Assembly (NCBI GenBank): GCA_017432565.1
Contig: JAFRIW010000050.1
Coordinates: 20,243-84,242, forward strand
Length of the DNA: 64,000 nt
From: Lachnospiraceae bacterium
Lineage (GTDB): Bacteria; Bacillota; Clostridia; Lachnospirales; Lachnospiraceae
Reading direction: 5' to 3'
Below, piece after piece: positions 51,651 through 60,269 of this stretch; position 1 is the first letter of the stretch, and every line of letters begins with the position of its first letter. The translations under genes and the position numbers were made by a program. A model generated the notes under the pieces. That model was given only the letters and a program-made list of their open reading frames with translations. It did not search any database and had not been told where the DNA came from.

Positions 51651-52632
51651 GGAAATCAACATTCTGATTCTCAGCGCGGGTACCAGAAACAAGGTGGTGC
51701 AGGCGTTTAAGAAGGAGCTTTACGGCACGGGCAGAGTGATCGCGGCGGACTGCTCGCCGCTCGGCCCGGCCATTTACGATGCGGATGCGGCGTATATTGT
51801 TCCGCCGATCCGGGAAGAGGGCTATATTGACCGGATTCTGGAAATCTGCAGGAAAGAGCGGATTTCCGGCGTCTTTTCGCTGATCGATCCGGAGCTCTCG
51901 CTGCTTGCGGCAGAAAGAGAGCGGTTTGAGGAGATCGGCGTTGTGCCGGTAGTCTCTTCCTATGAGCTGTGTGAGATCAGTCTCAACAAGCTGCGGATGA
52001 ATGAATTCTTAAAGGGGAGCGCCTTCGGCGCAGCCGTCTGCTGGACGGACCCGGAGGAGTTTCTCGGCGCGGCCGGGCGGGGAGAGGCTTCTTTCCCGGT
52101 TTTTGTCAAGCCTGTCTGCGGCTCTGCCAGTCTGAATATCAGCAGAGTGGAGACGGAGGAGGAGCTGCGCGTACTGTTTGCGCGGCACGAGGGTCTGATG
52201 ATCCAGGAGCTGCTGACCGGACAGGAGTACGGCGCGGACGTCTATATCGATCTGATCAGCGGGAAGTGCACGCATATTTTCCTGAAAAAGAAGCTCAGGA
52301 TGCGCGCGGGAGAGACGGACAAGTCGGTCTCCGTGCTGAATCCGGAGCTGTTCGGGCTTCTGTCCGATTTTGCCCAGAAGGCGGGCTTTCGCGGCATGAT
52401 CGACGTGGACCTGTTTGAACAGGACGGCCGGTGGATCCTCTCGGAGGTGAACCCGCGCTTCGGCGGCGGCTACCCGCACGCCTATGCCTGCGGCGTGAAT
52501 TTCCCCGCCGCGCTGATCCGGAATCTGCAGGGCCTTGAGAACCCCGCACAGATCGGGAATTACAGGGAAAATGTCTATATGATGAAGTATAATGAAATCT
52601 GCATCCGGGAGGCATCGGAGCTGTATGAGTAA
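51643..52632 (+). CDS. ATP-grasp ligase
   Basis: 329 residues: a pre-ATP-grasp fold (about 1-110), an ATP-grasp domain with FPVFVKPVCGSASLN and the QELLTGQEYG hinge, and metal ligands in EVNPRFGGGYPHA. ATP-grasp enzymes join a carboxylate to an amine (or similar) via an acyl phosphate. Placed between the PglC-like and GT4 genes, where a sugar N-acyl step is expected, it may attach an amino acid or other acid to the 4-amino sugar. Substrates cannot be read from sequence. Overlaps its neighbours by 8 bases on each side. Confidence 0.85.
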   Translation: MSKEINILILSAGTRNKVVQAFKKELYGTGRVIAADCSPLGPAIYDADAAYIVPPIREEGYIDRILEICRKERISGVFSLIDPELSLLAAERERFEEIGVVPVVSSYELCEISLNKLRMNEFLKGSAFGAAVCWTDPEEFLGAAGRGEASFPVFVKPVCGSASLNISRVETEEELRVLFARHEGLMIQELLTGQEYGADVYIDLISGKCTHIFLKKKLRMRAGETDKSVSVLNPELFGLLSDFAQKAGFRGMIDVDLFEQDGRWILSEVNPRFGGGYPHAYACGVNFPAALIRNLQGLENPAQIGNYRENVYMMKYNEICIREASELYE

Positions 52633-53737
52633 AATTCTGATTCTGGCCAATTCGTCCTCCGGCCTGTACGATTTCCGGAATGAGCTGCTGCAGGCGTTTT
52701 TAAAGCATCATCAGGTGATCGCATCGCTTCCGGATGATACCAAAACAGAACTGCTGAAGGCGGAAGGCGTGCAGGTGGAAATGACGCCCATCAACCGCCG
52801 CGGGATGAATCCCCTGCAGGATCTGGGGCTGTATTTCACTTACCGGAAAATGCTGCGCCGGATCAGGCCGGATCTGGTACTGACCTATACCATCAAGCCG
52901 AACGTGTACGGCGGCATGGCCTGCGCCTCGCTCGGCATTCCCTATCTTGCGACGGTGACAGGCCTCGGCAGTGCCTTTGAGAAGAACGGGCCGGTTCTGC
53001 ACCTGGTGCAGATGCTCTACCGGGCGGGGTTGAAAAAGGCCTCCTGCGTCTTCTTCCAGAATGAGGAAAATCAGCGGATTTTCAGGAGTGCGAATCTGGT
53101 GAGCGGGCGCTACCGGCTGGTCCGGGGCTCCGGCGTCAATCTGAAGAAGTATCGTTTTGAGCCGTACCCGGAGGATGATGTGACGCGCTTCCTCTATGTG
53201 GGACGGATGATGAAGGAAAAGGGCATCGAGGAGCTTCTCGATGCGGCGAAGGCGCTGCACGGCATGAACGTGGAATTCCAGATCCTCGGCTACTGTGATG
53301 AGGATTATCAGGAACTCCTGGACGAGCGGGAGAAGGAAGGAGCGATCGTCCAGCTGGGCTTTCACCCGGACGTACAGGCCTATTACAAACGCGCGTCGGC
53401 GGTGGTCATGCCGACTTATCACGAGGGCATGTCCAATGTCCTGATGGAGGCATCCGCTACGGGGCGTCCCGTGATCGCGACGAATATCAGCGGCTGCCGG
53501 GAGGTCTTCGAAGAGGGCGTGACCGGCCTGGGCTTTGCGCCGAAGAGCAGTGAAGCCCTGATCCAGGCGCTGAAGAAGTTCCTCGCGCTCCCCAGAAATG
53601 AGCGCGCGATGATGGGGCGCAGCGCGCGGGCGAAGATGGAGCGGGAATTTGACCGGGTCAAGGTAGTGGAGGCGTATCTGGAGGAAGCACGCAGAGCGCT
53701 TAAAAATCAGCATAAAGAGGTGGCAAAAGATGTTTGA
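52625..53737 (+). CDS. GT4 glycosyltransferase (PglA-like)
   Basis: 370 residues from the ATG at 52625. A GT-B fold with an N-terminal acceptor domain (ILILANSSSGLYDFRNEL) and C-terminal NDP-sugar domain (FLYVGRMMKEKGIEELL, PTYHEGMSNVLMEA). The TYTIKPNVYGG and TGLGSAF motifs match PglA, which adds alpha-1,3-GalNAc to the PglC product. It probably adds the second sugar of the repeat. Overlaps both neighbours by eight bases. Confidence 0.88.
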   Translation: MSKILILANSSSGLYDFRNELLQAFLKHHQVIASLPDDTKTELLKAEGVQVEMTPINRRGMNPLQDLGLYFTYRKMLRRIRPDLVLTYTIKPNVYGGMACASLGIPYLATVTGLGSAFEKNGPVLHLVQMLYRAGLKKASCVFFQNEENQRIFRSANLVSGRYRLVRGSGVNLKKYRFEPYPEDDVTRFLYVGRMMKEKGIEELLDAAKALHGMNVEFQILGYCDEDYQELLDEREKEGAIVQLGFHPDVQAYYKRASAVVMPTYHEGMSNVLMEASATGRPVIATNISGCREVFEEGVTGLGFAPKSSEALIQALKKFLALPRNERAMMGRSARAKMEREFDRVKVVEAYLEEARRALKNQHKEVAKDV

Positions 53738-55052
53738 GAATCTGTATGAGAAATTACTGAGCGGAGAGGAAAAACTCTCTCTGGTGGGTCTGGGCTATGT
53801 GGGCATGCCGATCGCGGTGGCCTTCGCCAGAAAGATCAAAGTCGTCGGATTTGACCTGAACAAGGCCAAAATCGAGAAGTACCTGAGCGGAGTCGATCCG
53901 ACCAGAGAAGTGGGCGATGAGGCTATCCGGAATACCACCGTGGAATTCACGGCCGATCCGGCCGCGCTGCGGCAGGCGCGCTTTCACATCGTCGCGGTTC
54001 CGACGCCGGTCAATGACGATCACACACCGGATCTGACGCCGGTGGAAGGCGCCTCCAGAATTCTCGGGCAGAATCTGACGCCGGGCAGCATCATCGTCTT
54101 CGAGTCCACCGTCTATCCGGGCGTGACCGAGGAGGTCTGTGTCCCGATCATCGAGAAAGAATCCGGCCTGAAGTGCGGCGTGGATTTCAAGATCGGCTAT
54201 TCTCCGGAGCGCATCAATCCCGGTGACAAGGTGCACCGCCTGGAGACCATTACCAAGATTGTCTCCGGTATGGACGCACAGACGCTGGACACCGTGGCAA
54301 AGGTTTACGAGCTGGTGGTGGAGGCCGGCGTGCACCGCGCCGAATCCATCAAAGTGGCGGAGGCTGCCAAGGTCATTGAGAACAGCCAGCGCGATATCAA
54401 TATCGCCTTTATGAACGAGCTTTCGATTATTTTCCACCGGATGGGCATCGACACCAAAGCCGTGCTGGAGGCAGCGGGAACCAAGTGGAATTTCCTGCCG
54501 TTCTCGCCGGGTCTGGTGGGCGGCCACTGCATCGGCGTGGACCCTTACTACCTGACCTATAAGGCAGAGCAGATGGGCTATCACAGCCAGATCATTCTCT
54601 CCGGCCGCAGGATCAACGACGATATGGGAAAATATGTCGCGGAGCAGCTGGTCAAGGAACTGATCCGGAACGACATCCCCGTCAAAAACGCGCGCGTTGC
54701 CATTCTCGGCTTTACCTTCAAGGAGAACTGCCCGGACACCCGCAACACCAAGGTGATCGACATCTACAGAGAACTGGGCGAGTACGGCATCACCCCGCTG
54801 GTGGTGGATCCGCAGGCGGACGCCGAGGAGGCGAAGAAGCTCTACGGCATCACCTTCGGCAGCATGGCGGACGTGAAGGATCTGGATGCAGTCCTGATTG
54901 CCGTCAAGCACCGCGAATTTGAGAAGCTTACCCCCGCCGACATCGCCGCCTTCTACAGAAGCGATCGTCCGGTGAAGGTTTTTGTCGACCTGAAGGGACT
55001 GTATAACAAAGCGGACTACGCCGGGGAAGACTGGGCTTACTGGAGACTGTAA
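53730..55052 (+). CDS. UDP-HexNAc 6-dehydrogenase (TviB/WbpO-like)
   Basis: 440 residues of the UDP-glucose/GDP-mannose dehydrogenase family. An N-terminal Rossmann domain (GLGYVGMPIAVAFA), catalytic cysteine C267 in GGHCIGVDPYY, and C-terminal domain. TviB-type enzymes oxidise UDP-GlcNAc (or GalNAc) to the uronic acid. The next gene is a 4-epimerase, as in Vi-antigen loci, so the expected product is UDP-GalNAcA or UDP-GlcNAcA. Overlaps the previous gene by eight bases. Confidence 0.92.
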   Translation: MFENLYEKLLSGEEKLSLVGLGYVGMPIAVAFARKIKVVGFDLNKAKIEKYLSGVDPTREVGDEAIRNTTVEFTADPAALRQARFHIVAVPTPVNDDHTPDLTPVEGASRILGQNLTPGSIIVFESTVYPGVTEEVCVPIIEKESGLKCGVDFKIGYSPERINPGDKVHRLETITKIVSGMDAQTLDTVAKVYELVVEAGVHRAESIKVAEAAKVIENSQRDINIAFMNELSIIFHRMGIDTKAVLEAAGTKWNFLPFSPGLVGGHCIGVDPYYLTYKAEQMGYHSQIILSGRRINDDMGKYVAEQLVKELIRNDIPVKNARVAILGFTFKENCPDTRNTKVIDIYRELGEYGITPLVVDPQADAEEAKKLYGITFGSMADVKDLDAVLIAVKHREFEKLTPADIAAFYRSDRPVKVFVDLKGLYNKADYAGEDWAYWRL

Positions 55053-55078
55053 TCCGCGAACAGGAAAAGGAGAAAATC

Positions 55079-56053
55079 ATGGGCTTTCGTGAACTGACAT
55101 TTGCGCCGGAGAGCGTGTTCCTCGTCACCGGCGGCGCAGGCTTTATCGGATCCAATCTGTGCGAGGCGATCCTCGACATGGGTTACACGGTGCGCTGCCT
55201 GGATAATCTTTCGACCGGACATTATGAGAATATCGAGCCGTTCCTCGCAAATCCCCGTTTTACCTTCCTGAAGGAGGACATCCGGGACCTGGACAGCTGC
55301 CTTCATGCGACGGAGGGCGTTGACTTTGTGCTGAACGAGGCCGCGTGGGGCAGTGTCCCGCGCAGCATCGAGATGCCGCTGCTCTATGAGGAGATCAACA
55401 TCCGCGGCACCCTCAACATGATGGAAGCGGCGCGCCAGAACGGCGTGAAGAAGTTCGTTTATGCTTCCAGCTCCTCCGTCTACGGTGATTCGACCGTCCT
55501 TCCCAAGCGCGAAGGACAGGAGGGAAAGCTCCTCTCTCCCTACGCTCTGACCAAGCGGACTGACGAGGAATACGGCGCGCTCTATAAGACGCTCTACGGG
55601 CTGGACACTTACGGCCTGCGCTATTTCAACGTCTTCGGAAGAAGACAGGACCCGAACGGCGCCTATGCGGCGGTCATTCCGAAATTCCTGAAGCAGCTGA
55701 TGAACGGCGAACAGCCGACCATCAACGGCGACGGCCGTCAGAGCCGCGATTTCACCTATGTGGACAATGTCATCGAGGGAAATCTGCGGGCCTGCCTCGC
55801 GCCGTCCGAGGCGGCGGGCGAGGCCTACAACATCGGCGCCGGCGGCCGCGAGTATCTGATTGATGTCTACCACGATCTGTGCGATGCCCTGGGCCTTGAC
55901 GTCGAGCCGATCTTCGGACCGCCGCGCAAGGGCGACATCCGGGATTCCAACGCCGATATCACCAAGGCCCGCGAAAAGCTGGGCTACGATCCGTCCTATG
56001 ATTTCCGGAAGGGAATCATGCTGGCGATCGAGTGGTACAAGGAAAATCTTTAA
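55079..56053 (+). CDS. UDP-HexNAc(A) 4-epimerase (TviC/WbpP-like)
   Basis: 324 residues, extended SDR. NAD site VTGGAGFIGSNLC; catalytic Y155-x3-K159 (YALTK). The AWGSVPRSIEMP block is typical of the WbpP/TviC group, which epimerises UDP-GlcNAc/GalNAc or their uronic acids. Paired with the TviB-like dehydrogenase 26 bases upstream. Good Shine-Dalgarno (AAAAGGAGA). Confidence 0.92.
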   Translation: MGFRELTFAPESVFLVTGGAGFIGSNLCEAILDMGYTVRCLDNLSTGHYENIEPFLANPRFTFLKEDIRDLDSCLHATEGVDFVLNEAAWGSVPRSIEMPLLYEEINIRGTLNMMEAARQNGVKKFVYASSSSVYGDSTVLPKREGQEGKLLSPYALTKRTDEEYGALYKTLYGLDTYGLRYFNVFGRRQDPNGAYAAVIPKFLKQLMNGEQPTINGDGRQSRDFTYVDNVIEGNLRACLAPSEAAGEAYNIGAGGREYLIDVYHDLCDALGLDVEPIFGPPRKGDIRDSNADITKAREKLGYDPSYDFRKGIMLAIEWYKENL

Positions 56054-56068
56054 AGACAGGAGGGGCGC

Positions 56069-57004
56069 ATGAAATACCGTGTCGTGGTCTTCGGCGTCAA
56101 GGACACTTCGGAAAATATGATCGAGTTCATTCAGGGTGAGCTCTGCCCGGTGGATCTGATCATCACCATCGCCCCGAAGGTGCTGGAGAAGAATCAGGTC
56201 TCCGGCTTTAAGGGGCTGTCCTTTTTTACGGAAAAATACGGCATTCCCGTCTTTGAGGCGGAGAGCTATTTCCTGACCGATGACAGGACGCAGGCTTTCA
56301 TGGCTGAAAACGAGTTTGATCTCGGCATCGTCATGGGCTGGCAGCGCCTGATCCCGAAATCGGTGCTGGACCGCTTTGCACAGGGTATTTTCGGCTTCCA
56401 CGGAAACTGCGGCTACCTGCCCTTCGGGCGGGGGCGCTCGCCGCTGAACTGGTCGATGATCCTGGGCGATGAGCGTTTCAACCTGAACCTGTTCCGCTAT
56501 GACGAAAAGGCCGATTCGCCCAACGTGTTCGCCACGGAAATGTTCTCCATCAATGCGCAGGACGACATCCGCACGGCCCAGTACAAAAACATGATCTGCT
56601 CCAAACGTCTTGTCCGGAAGCTTGTGAGAGCGTATCTGTCCGGAGAGCCGCTGCAGATCCGGACGGAGTCGAAGGACTTTGATTCCTGGTACAACAAGCG
56701 CACGCCGGCGGACGGGAAAATCGACTGGCACGAGCGCACGCGGAATATCTACAACCTGATCCGGGGCGTCGCAGCGCCCTTCCCGGGCGCCTTCTGCGAA
56801 AAGCAGGAGAGCGGCGCGCGTGTCACAATCTGGGCAGCCCAGCCCTTCGACGACCGCATCGACTTTTCGGGTTTTGCCCCGGGAGAGGTGATCGACGTCT
56901 TCGACGGACGGGCGGTGGTCCGCACGGTCGACGGCTCGATCCTGATTAACCGCTGCGAGTGCGCGGACGGGAAAGCGCTTGCGCGCGGAGATCTGCTGGT
57001 ATGA
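56069..57004 (+). CDS. Sugar N-formyltransferase
   Basis: 311 residues, formyltransferase fold as in methionyl-tRNA and sugar N-formyltransferases that use N10-formyl-THF. The active-site loop reads GFHGNCGYLPFGRGRSPLNW with H111; the usual N-x-H is G-x-H here, as in some sugar enzymes. The second-domain motif RGVAAPFPGAF supports the family. In a glycan operon with two 4-amino-sugar transaminases, it probably N-formylates one of them in place of acetylation. It gives the pathway a folate requirement. Overlaps the next start by four bases. Confidence 0.87.
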   Translation: MKYRVVVFGVKDTSENMIEFIQGELCPVDLIITIAPKVLEKNQVSGFKGLSFFTEKYGIPVFEAESYFLTDDRTQAFMAENEFDLGIVMGWQRLIPKSVLDRFAQGIFGFHGNCGYLPFGRGRSPLNWSMILGDERFNLNLFRYDEKADSPNVFATEMFSINAQDDIRTAQYKNMICSKRLVRKLVRAYLSGEPLQIRTESKDFDSWYNKRTPADGKIDWHERTRNIYNLIRGVAAPFPGAFCEKQESGARVTIWAAQPFDDRIDFSGFAPGEVIDVFDGRAVVRTVDGSILINRCECADGKALARGDLLV

Positions 57005-57744
57005 AAATTGCCGTCAGAATGGATGATATTACGCCGGATATGGACTATGCAAAATTTGACCGTTTCCGGCAGATGCTGGACCGGCACGGAATCTGCCCGC
57101 TGATCGGGGTGGTTCCGGAGAACCGGGACCGCCAGCTCCACTGCGAGGAACAGCACCCGGACTTCTGGGAGATGGTTGCCTCGCTTGAAAAAAGCGGCTG
57201 GAGCATTGCAATGCACGGCTGCTATCACATCTACACCACGAAAAAAGGCGGTCTGTTTCCCTTAAACCATCTGTCCGAATTTGCGGGTCTTTCCGAGGAG
57301 CGGCAGCGGGAACTGATCCGCGCCGGGAAGGATGCCCTGAAAAGTCACGGGATTGAGACGGACCTGTTCATGGCGCCGGCGCACAGCTTCGACCGCACAA
57401 CACTCCGCGTCCTGAAAGAGAACGGCTTTAGCCGGATCACGGACGGCTTCGGCACCGCCCCCTATCAGCGGGACGGTCTGATCTTTTACCCGATTTCCTT
57501 CAGCAGAAAGAAATCCCTGTCAGGCGGAGAGGGCACAACGACGCTGGTCGTGCACGCCTCGACGATGAGCGATGCGGAATTTGAGCAGTATGAAGAGATT
57601 TTCCGCACGCAGGAGATGATCTCCTATTCGGAGTTCCTTGCACAGCCGGCCGCGGAAAGAGGCGCCGCCGGTCATCTGAAGGAGTATCTGATGGCGGCGG
57701 CCAAGCGTGCGCTGGTGAGTATCAGAGCGCGGCGCAGCAGTTAA
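57001..57744 (+). CDS. DUF2334-type polysaccharide deacetylase-like protein
   Basis: 247 residues from the ATG at 57001, which overlaps the previous stop (ATGA). A NodB/polysaccharide-deacetylase barrel of the DUF2334 kind: metal ligand aspartates in RMDDITPD, histidines in MHGCYHIY, and a further FMAPAHSFD block. No signal peptide, so it should act in the cytosol, perhaps on a nucleotide or lipid-linked N-acetyl sugar to expose an amine for the formyl or ATP-grasp step. That link is inference. Confidence 0.8.
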   Translation: MKIAVRMDDITPDMDYAKFDRFRQMLDRHGICPLIGVVPENRDRQLHCEEQHPDFWEMVASLEKSGWSIAMHGCYHIYTTKKGGLFPLNHLSEFAGLSEERQRELIRAGKDALKSHGIETDLFMAPAHSFDRTTLRVLKENGFSRITDGFGTAPYQRDGLIFYPISFSRKKSLSGGEGTTTLVVHASTMSDAEFEQYEEIFRTQEMISYSEFLAQPAAERGAAGHLKEYLMAAAKRALVSIRARRSS

Positions 57745-57764
57745 GGCAGAAGGAGCCACAGGAA

Positions 57765-58994
57765 ATGTCACAGCAGGAAGTGAAGCGCGTGCTCCATGTG
57801 CTGGGTACGCTGAATATGGGCGGGGCGGAGAGCCGGACAATGGATCTGTACCGCCACATCGACCGGGACAGACTCCAGTTTGACTTTCTGGTCCACACAC
57901 CGGCAGGGAAAGGGATGCCGACGGATTCGGAATCTCTGATGAAGGCCCGTACACCGCAGTTCTTCGATGAAGAGGTGCGCGCACTGGGCGGGCGGATCTA
58001 TTCCCTGCCGCGTTTTACGGGAACCAACTATTTTGCATACCGCAGAGCGGCGGAAGACTTTTTCCGGACACACGGGGACTGGATCGCGGTGGAAGGGCAT
58101 ATGACCAGCACGGCCTCGGTCTATCTGCCGGCCGCGGCGCGCTGCAGCAAGGTCACGCCCGTGACCATCGCCCACGCGAGAAGCGCCGGAACGGACAGCG
58201 GCCTGCACGGACTGGCCACCCGGCTGATGCGCCTCTCCCTTTCCGACAGGGCACAGCTTCTTCTGACCTGCTCCGGGGAAGCCGGCGTGTCTGTATTCGG
58301 CCAGAAGGCCATGGACAGCGGAAGGGTACGAATGGTTCCGAACGCCATTGCCGCAGGACTCTATGCTTTTGATCCGGCGGTCAGAGCCCGCGTGCGCGGG
58401 GAACTTTCCATCCCGGAAAACCGCTGTGTGCTGGGACACGTGGGCCGATTTGATGAAATGAAAAACCAGCAGTTCCTCGTGGGACTTCTGGACAGTCTCG
58501 TAAAAGAGCAGCCGGGTGCGTACTGCCTGCTTTTTGTCGGAACCGGGAAGCTGCAGGAGCAGATCCGCCGGGAGGCGGAAAACAGGGGCATTTCGGATTT
58601 TGTCCTGTTTGCGGGGCAGTGCCCGTCGGAGCGCACCAGAGCGCTCTACCAGGCGATGGATCTGTTCGTGTTTCCCTCTCTGTACGAGGGCCTTCCGGGA
58701 ACCGTCGTGGAAGCACAGGCGGCAGGCCTTCCCTGCCGGATCGCGGACACGATTACGCAGGAGGTCTGTCTGACGGATCTCGTGCGGCGCCTGCCGCTGG
58801 CTTCGCAGGAGCTGTGGCTTTCGGAAATCCGCGCAGCGCGCGCTCTTTTATTCGAGCCTTCCGCGCAGACGGACGCGGTGCGCCCCGCCCGGTCACAGGA
58901 CGCGCTGGCGCGCCTTCGGGAGGCGGGCTATGATATTGTGACCCAGGCCGGCGTCATGCAGGACTGGTATCTGGGCCTGGAAAACGGGATCTGA
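57765..58994 (+). CDS. GT4 glycosyltransferase (EpsF-like)
   Basis: 409 residues, GT-B fold. The opening RVLHVLGTLNMGGAESRTMDLY is typical of GT4 enzymes of exopolysaccharide loci, and the donor-domain motif FPSLYEGLPGTVVEAQAAG with its catalytic glutamates is intact. It adds one sugar of the repeat unit. Twenty bases after the deacetylase-like gene. Confidence 0.9.
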   Translation: MSQQEVKRVLHVLGTLNMGGAESRTMDLYRHIDRDRLQFDFLVHTPAGKGMPTDSESLMKARTPQFFDEEVRALGGRIYSLPRFTGTNYFAYRRAAEDFFRTHGDWIAVEGHMTSTASVYLPAAARCSKVTPVTIAHARSAGTDSGLHGLATRLMRLSLSDRAQLLLTCSGEAGVSVFGQKAMDSGRVRMVPNAIAAGLYAFDPAVRARVRGELSIPENRCVLGHVGRFDEMKNQQFLVGLLDSLVKEQPGAYCLLFVGTGKLQEQIRREAENRGISDFVLFAGQCPSERTRALYQAMDLFVFPSLYEGLPGTVVEAQAAGLPCRIADTITQEVCLTDLVRRLPLASQELWLSEIRAARALLFEPSAQTDAVRPARSQDALARLREAGYDIVTQAGVMQDWYLGLENGI

Positions 58995-59011
58995 AAGAGC
59001 AGTTCAGAATA

Positions 59012-60232
59012 ATGAGTCAGCAGAACACGAATCAGCAGAGCACAAAACAGAATCTTCTCCTGGTCTCCCCGATGCTGCATCAGGGAGGCTTTGAGCGTGT
59101 CTGCGTGCGGACGGCGCGGCTGCTCGCTCCGTTTTACAATATCACCATCGCCATTTTTGACTCGGCCGATATCGCCTACGATATCTCGGGCCTCGACGTC
59201 GTGGATTTAAAGCTCGGCATGGCCGGCTCGAAGGCCGGCAAGGCGCTGAATGTGCTGAAGAGAATCCGGGCGCTGAAAAAGCTGAAGAAAGACAGGCAGA
59301 TCCAGGTCACCTACAGCTTCGGTCCCACCGCCAATCTTGTGAATATTTTTGCAAAATCGGGCGACCGGATCATCTGCGGAATCCGCAGCTATATGGATTT
59401 TGACAATCCGCGAAAGGTAGCACTGACGTGCCGGCGCGCGGACGAAGTCGCCTGCTGTTCCGCGGAGATCGAGCAGAAGATCCGGACAGAGTTCGGATGC
59501 GGAAGCTGTTTTACTCTCTACAATCCGATCCGGATCGATGCAGAACAGGATCTCGAAAAGACGGATTATCCGGAGGCGGTCCGGGCATTTTACCGGAGTC
59601 ACCCCTGCGTCATCATGAGCATGGGGCGGGAGGATGATGTCAAGGGTTTCTGGCATCTGCTGAAGGCCTTCGCCCATCTGAAACAGGAAAAGCGTCTGCC
59701 GGACGGCGCCGGACTGGTGATCCCGGGAGACGGAGATTTTGAAGAGTACAAACAACTGGCGGACGGCCTGGGAATCGGAGCGGACTGCCTGTTTCCGGGC
59801 GTTGTCCGGGAGCCCTTCGGCCTGCTGAAGGCTTCGCGGGCTTTTGTGCTCTCCTCGCTGCGCGAAGGCTTTCCGAATGTGCTGGTGGAGGCGATGGCCT
59901 GCGGCCTGCCCGTCATAGCGGCGGACTGCCCGAGCGGACCGCGGGAGATTCTGCTGCCGGAGAAACTCACAGCTTCCCGCGCGGACTGGGAACAGGTTCC
60001 GGCGGGCTTTCGGATCACGCCCTTCGGGATTCTGACAGCGCCGCTGGAGGAAGAAAAGAATTTGCAGCCGGGCGATCTGCAGCCGGGCGATCTGCGTCTT
60101 TCCGGTGCCCTGTCGCAGGTGCTGAATGACACGGAGCTTTATAAAAAACTCCGCACAGGCGCGCTGGCCCGTGCGGAGGAATTCGGCGATGAGCGGTATA
60201 TCGAAGTGTGCCGTGCACATCTTCACATCTGA
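59012..60232 (+). CDS. GT4 glycosyltransferase
   Basis: 406 residues, GT-B fold with SPMLHQGGFERV at the N-terminus and SSLREGFPNVLVEAMACG in the donor domain. A polar, Gln-rich start (MSQQNTNQQSTKQN) precedes the first strand. Near the C-terminus two exact 15-base units give a duplicated LQPGD (60064-60093), a recent slippage event in a loop. Last gene of the operon; followed by a terminator-like hairpin. Confidence 0.9.
   Translation: MSQQNTNQQSTKQNLLLVSPMLHQGGFERVCVRTARLLAPFYNITIAIFDSADIAYDISGLDVVDLKLGMAGSKAGKALNVLKRIRALKKLKKDRQIQVTYSFGPTANLVNIFAKSGDRIICGIRSYMDFDNPRKVALTCRRADEVACCSAEIEQKIRTEFGCGSCFTLYNPIRIDAEQDLEKTDYPEAVRAFYRSHPCVIMSMGREDDVKGFWHLLKAFAHLKQEKRLPDGAGLVIPGDGDFEEYKQLADGLGIGADCLFPGVVREPFGLLKASRAFVLSSLREGFPNVLVEAMACGLPVIAADCPSGPREILLPEKLTASRADWEQVPAGFRITPFGILTAPLEEEKNLQPGDLQPGDLRLSGALSQVLNDTELYKKLRTGALARAEEFGDERYIEVCRAHLHI
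60064..60093 (+). repeat. Tandem 15-base duplication inside a GT4 gene
   Basis: Two exact copies of GCAGCCGGGCGATCT (60064-60078, 60079-60093), coding for a doubled five-residue loop. In frame, so the protein is not broken. A possible slippage hotspot. Confidence 0.9.
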
Positions 60233-60236
60233 TTCC

Positions 60237-60269
60237 GACCGACCCTTCCGGCCGGTCCTGCCTCTTTTT
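60237..60269 (+). terminator. Terminator of the polysaccharide operon
   Basis: GACCG (60237-60241), A/C mismatch, CC, loop CTTCC, GG, CGGTC (60253-60257), then CTGCCTCTTTTTA. The spacing to the T-run is a little long. Confidence 0.55.
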
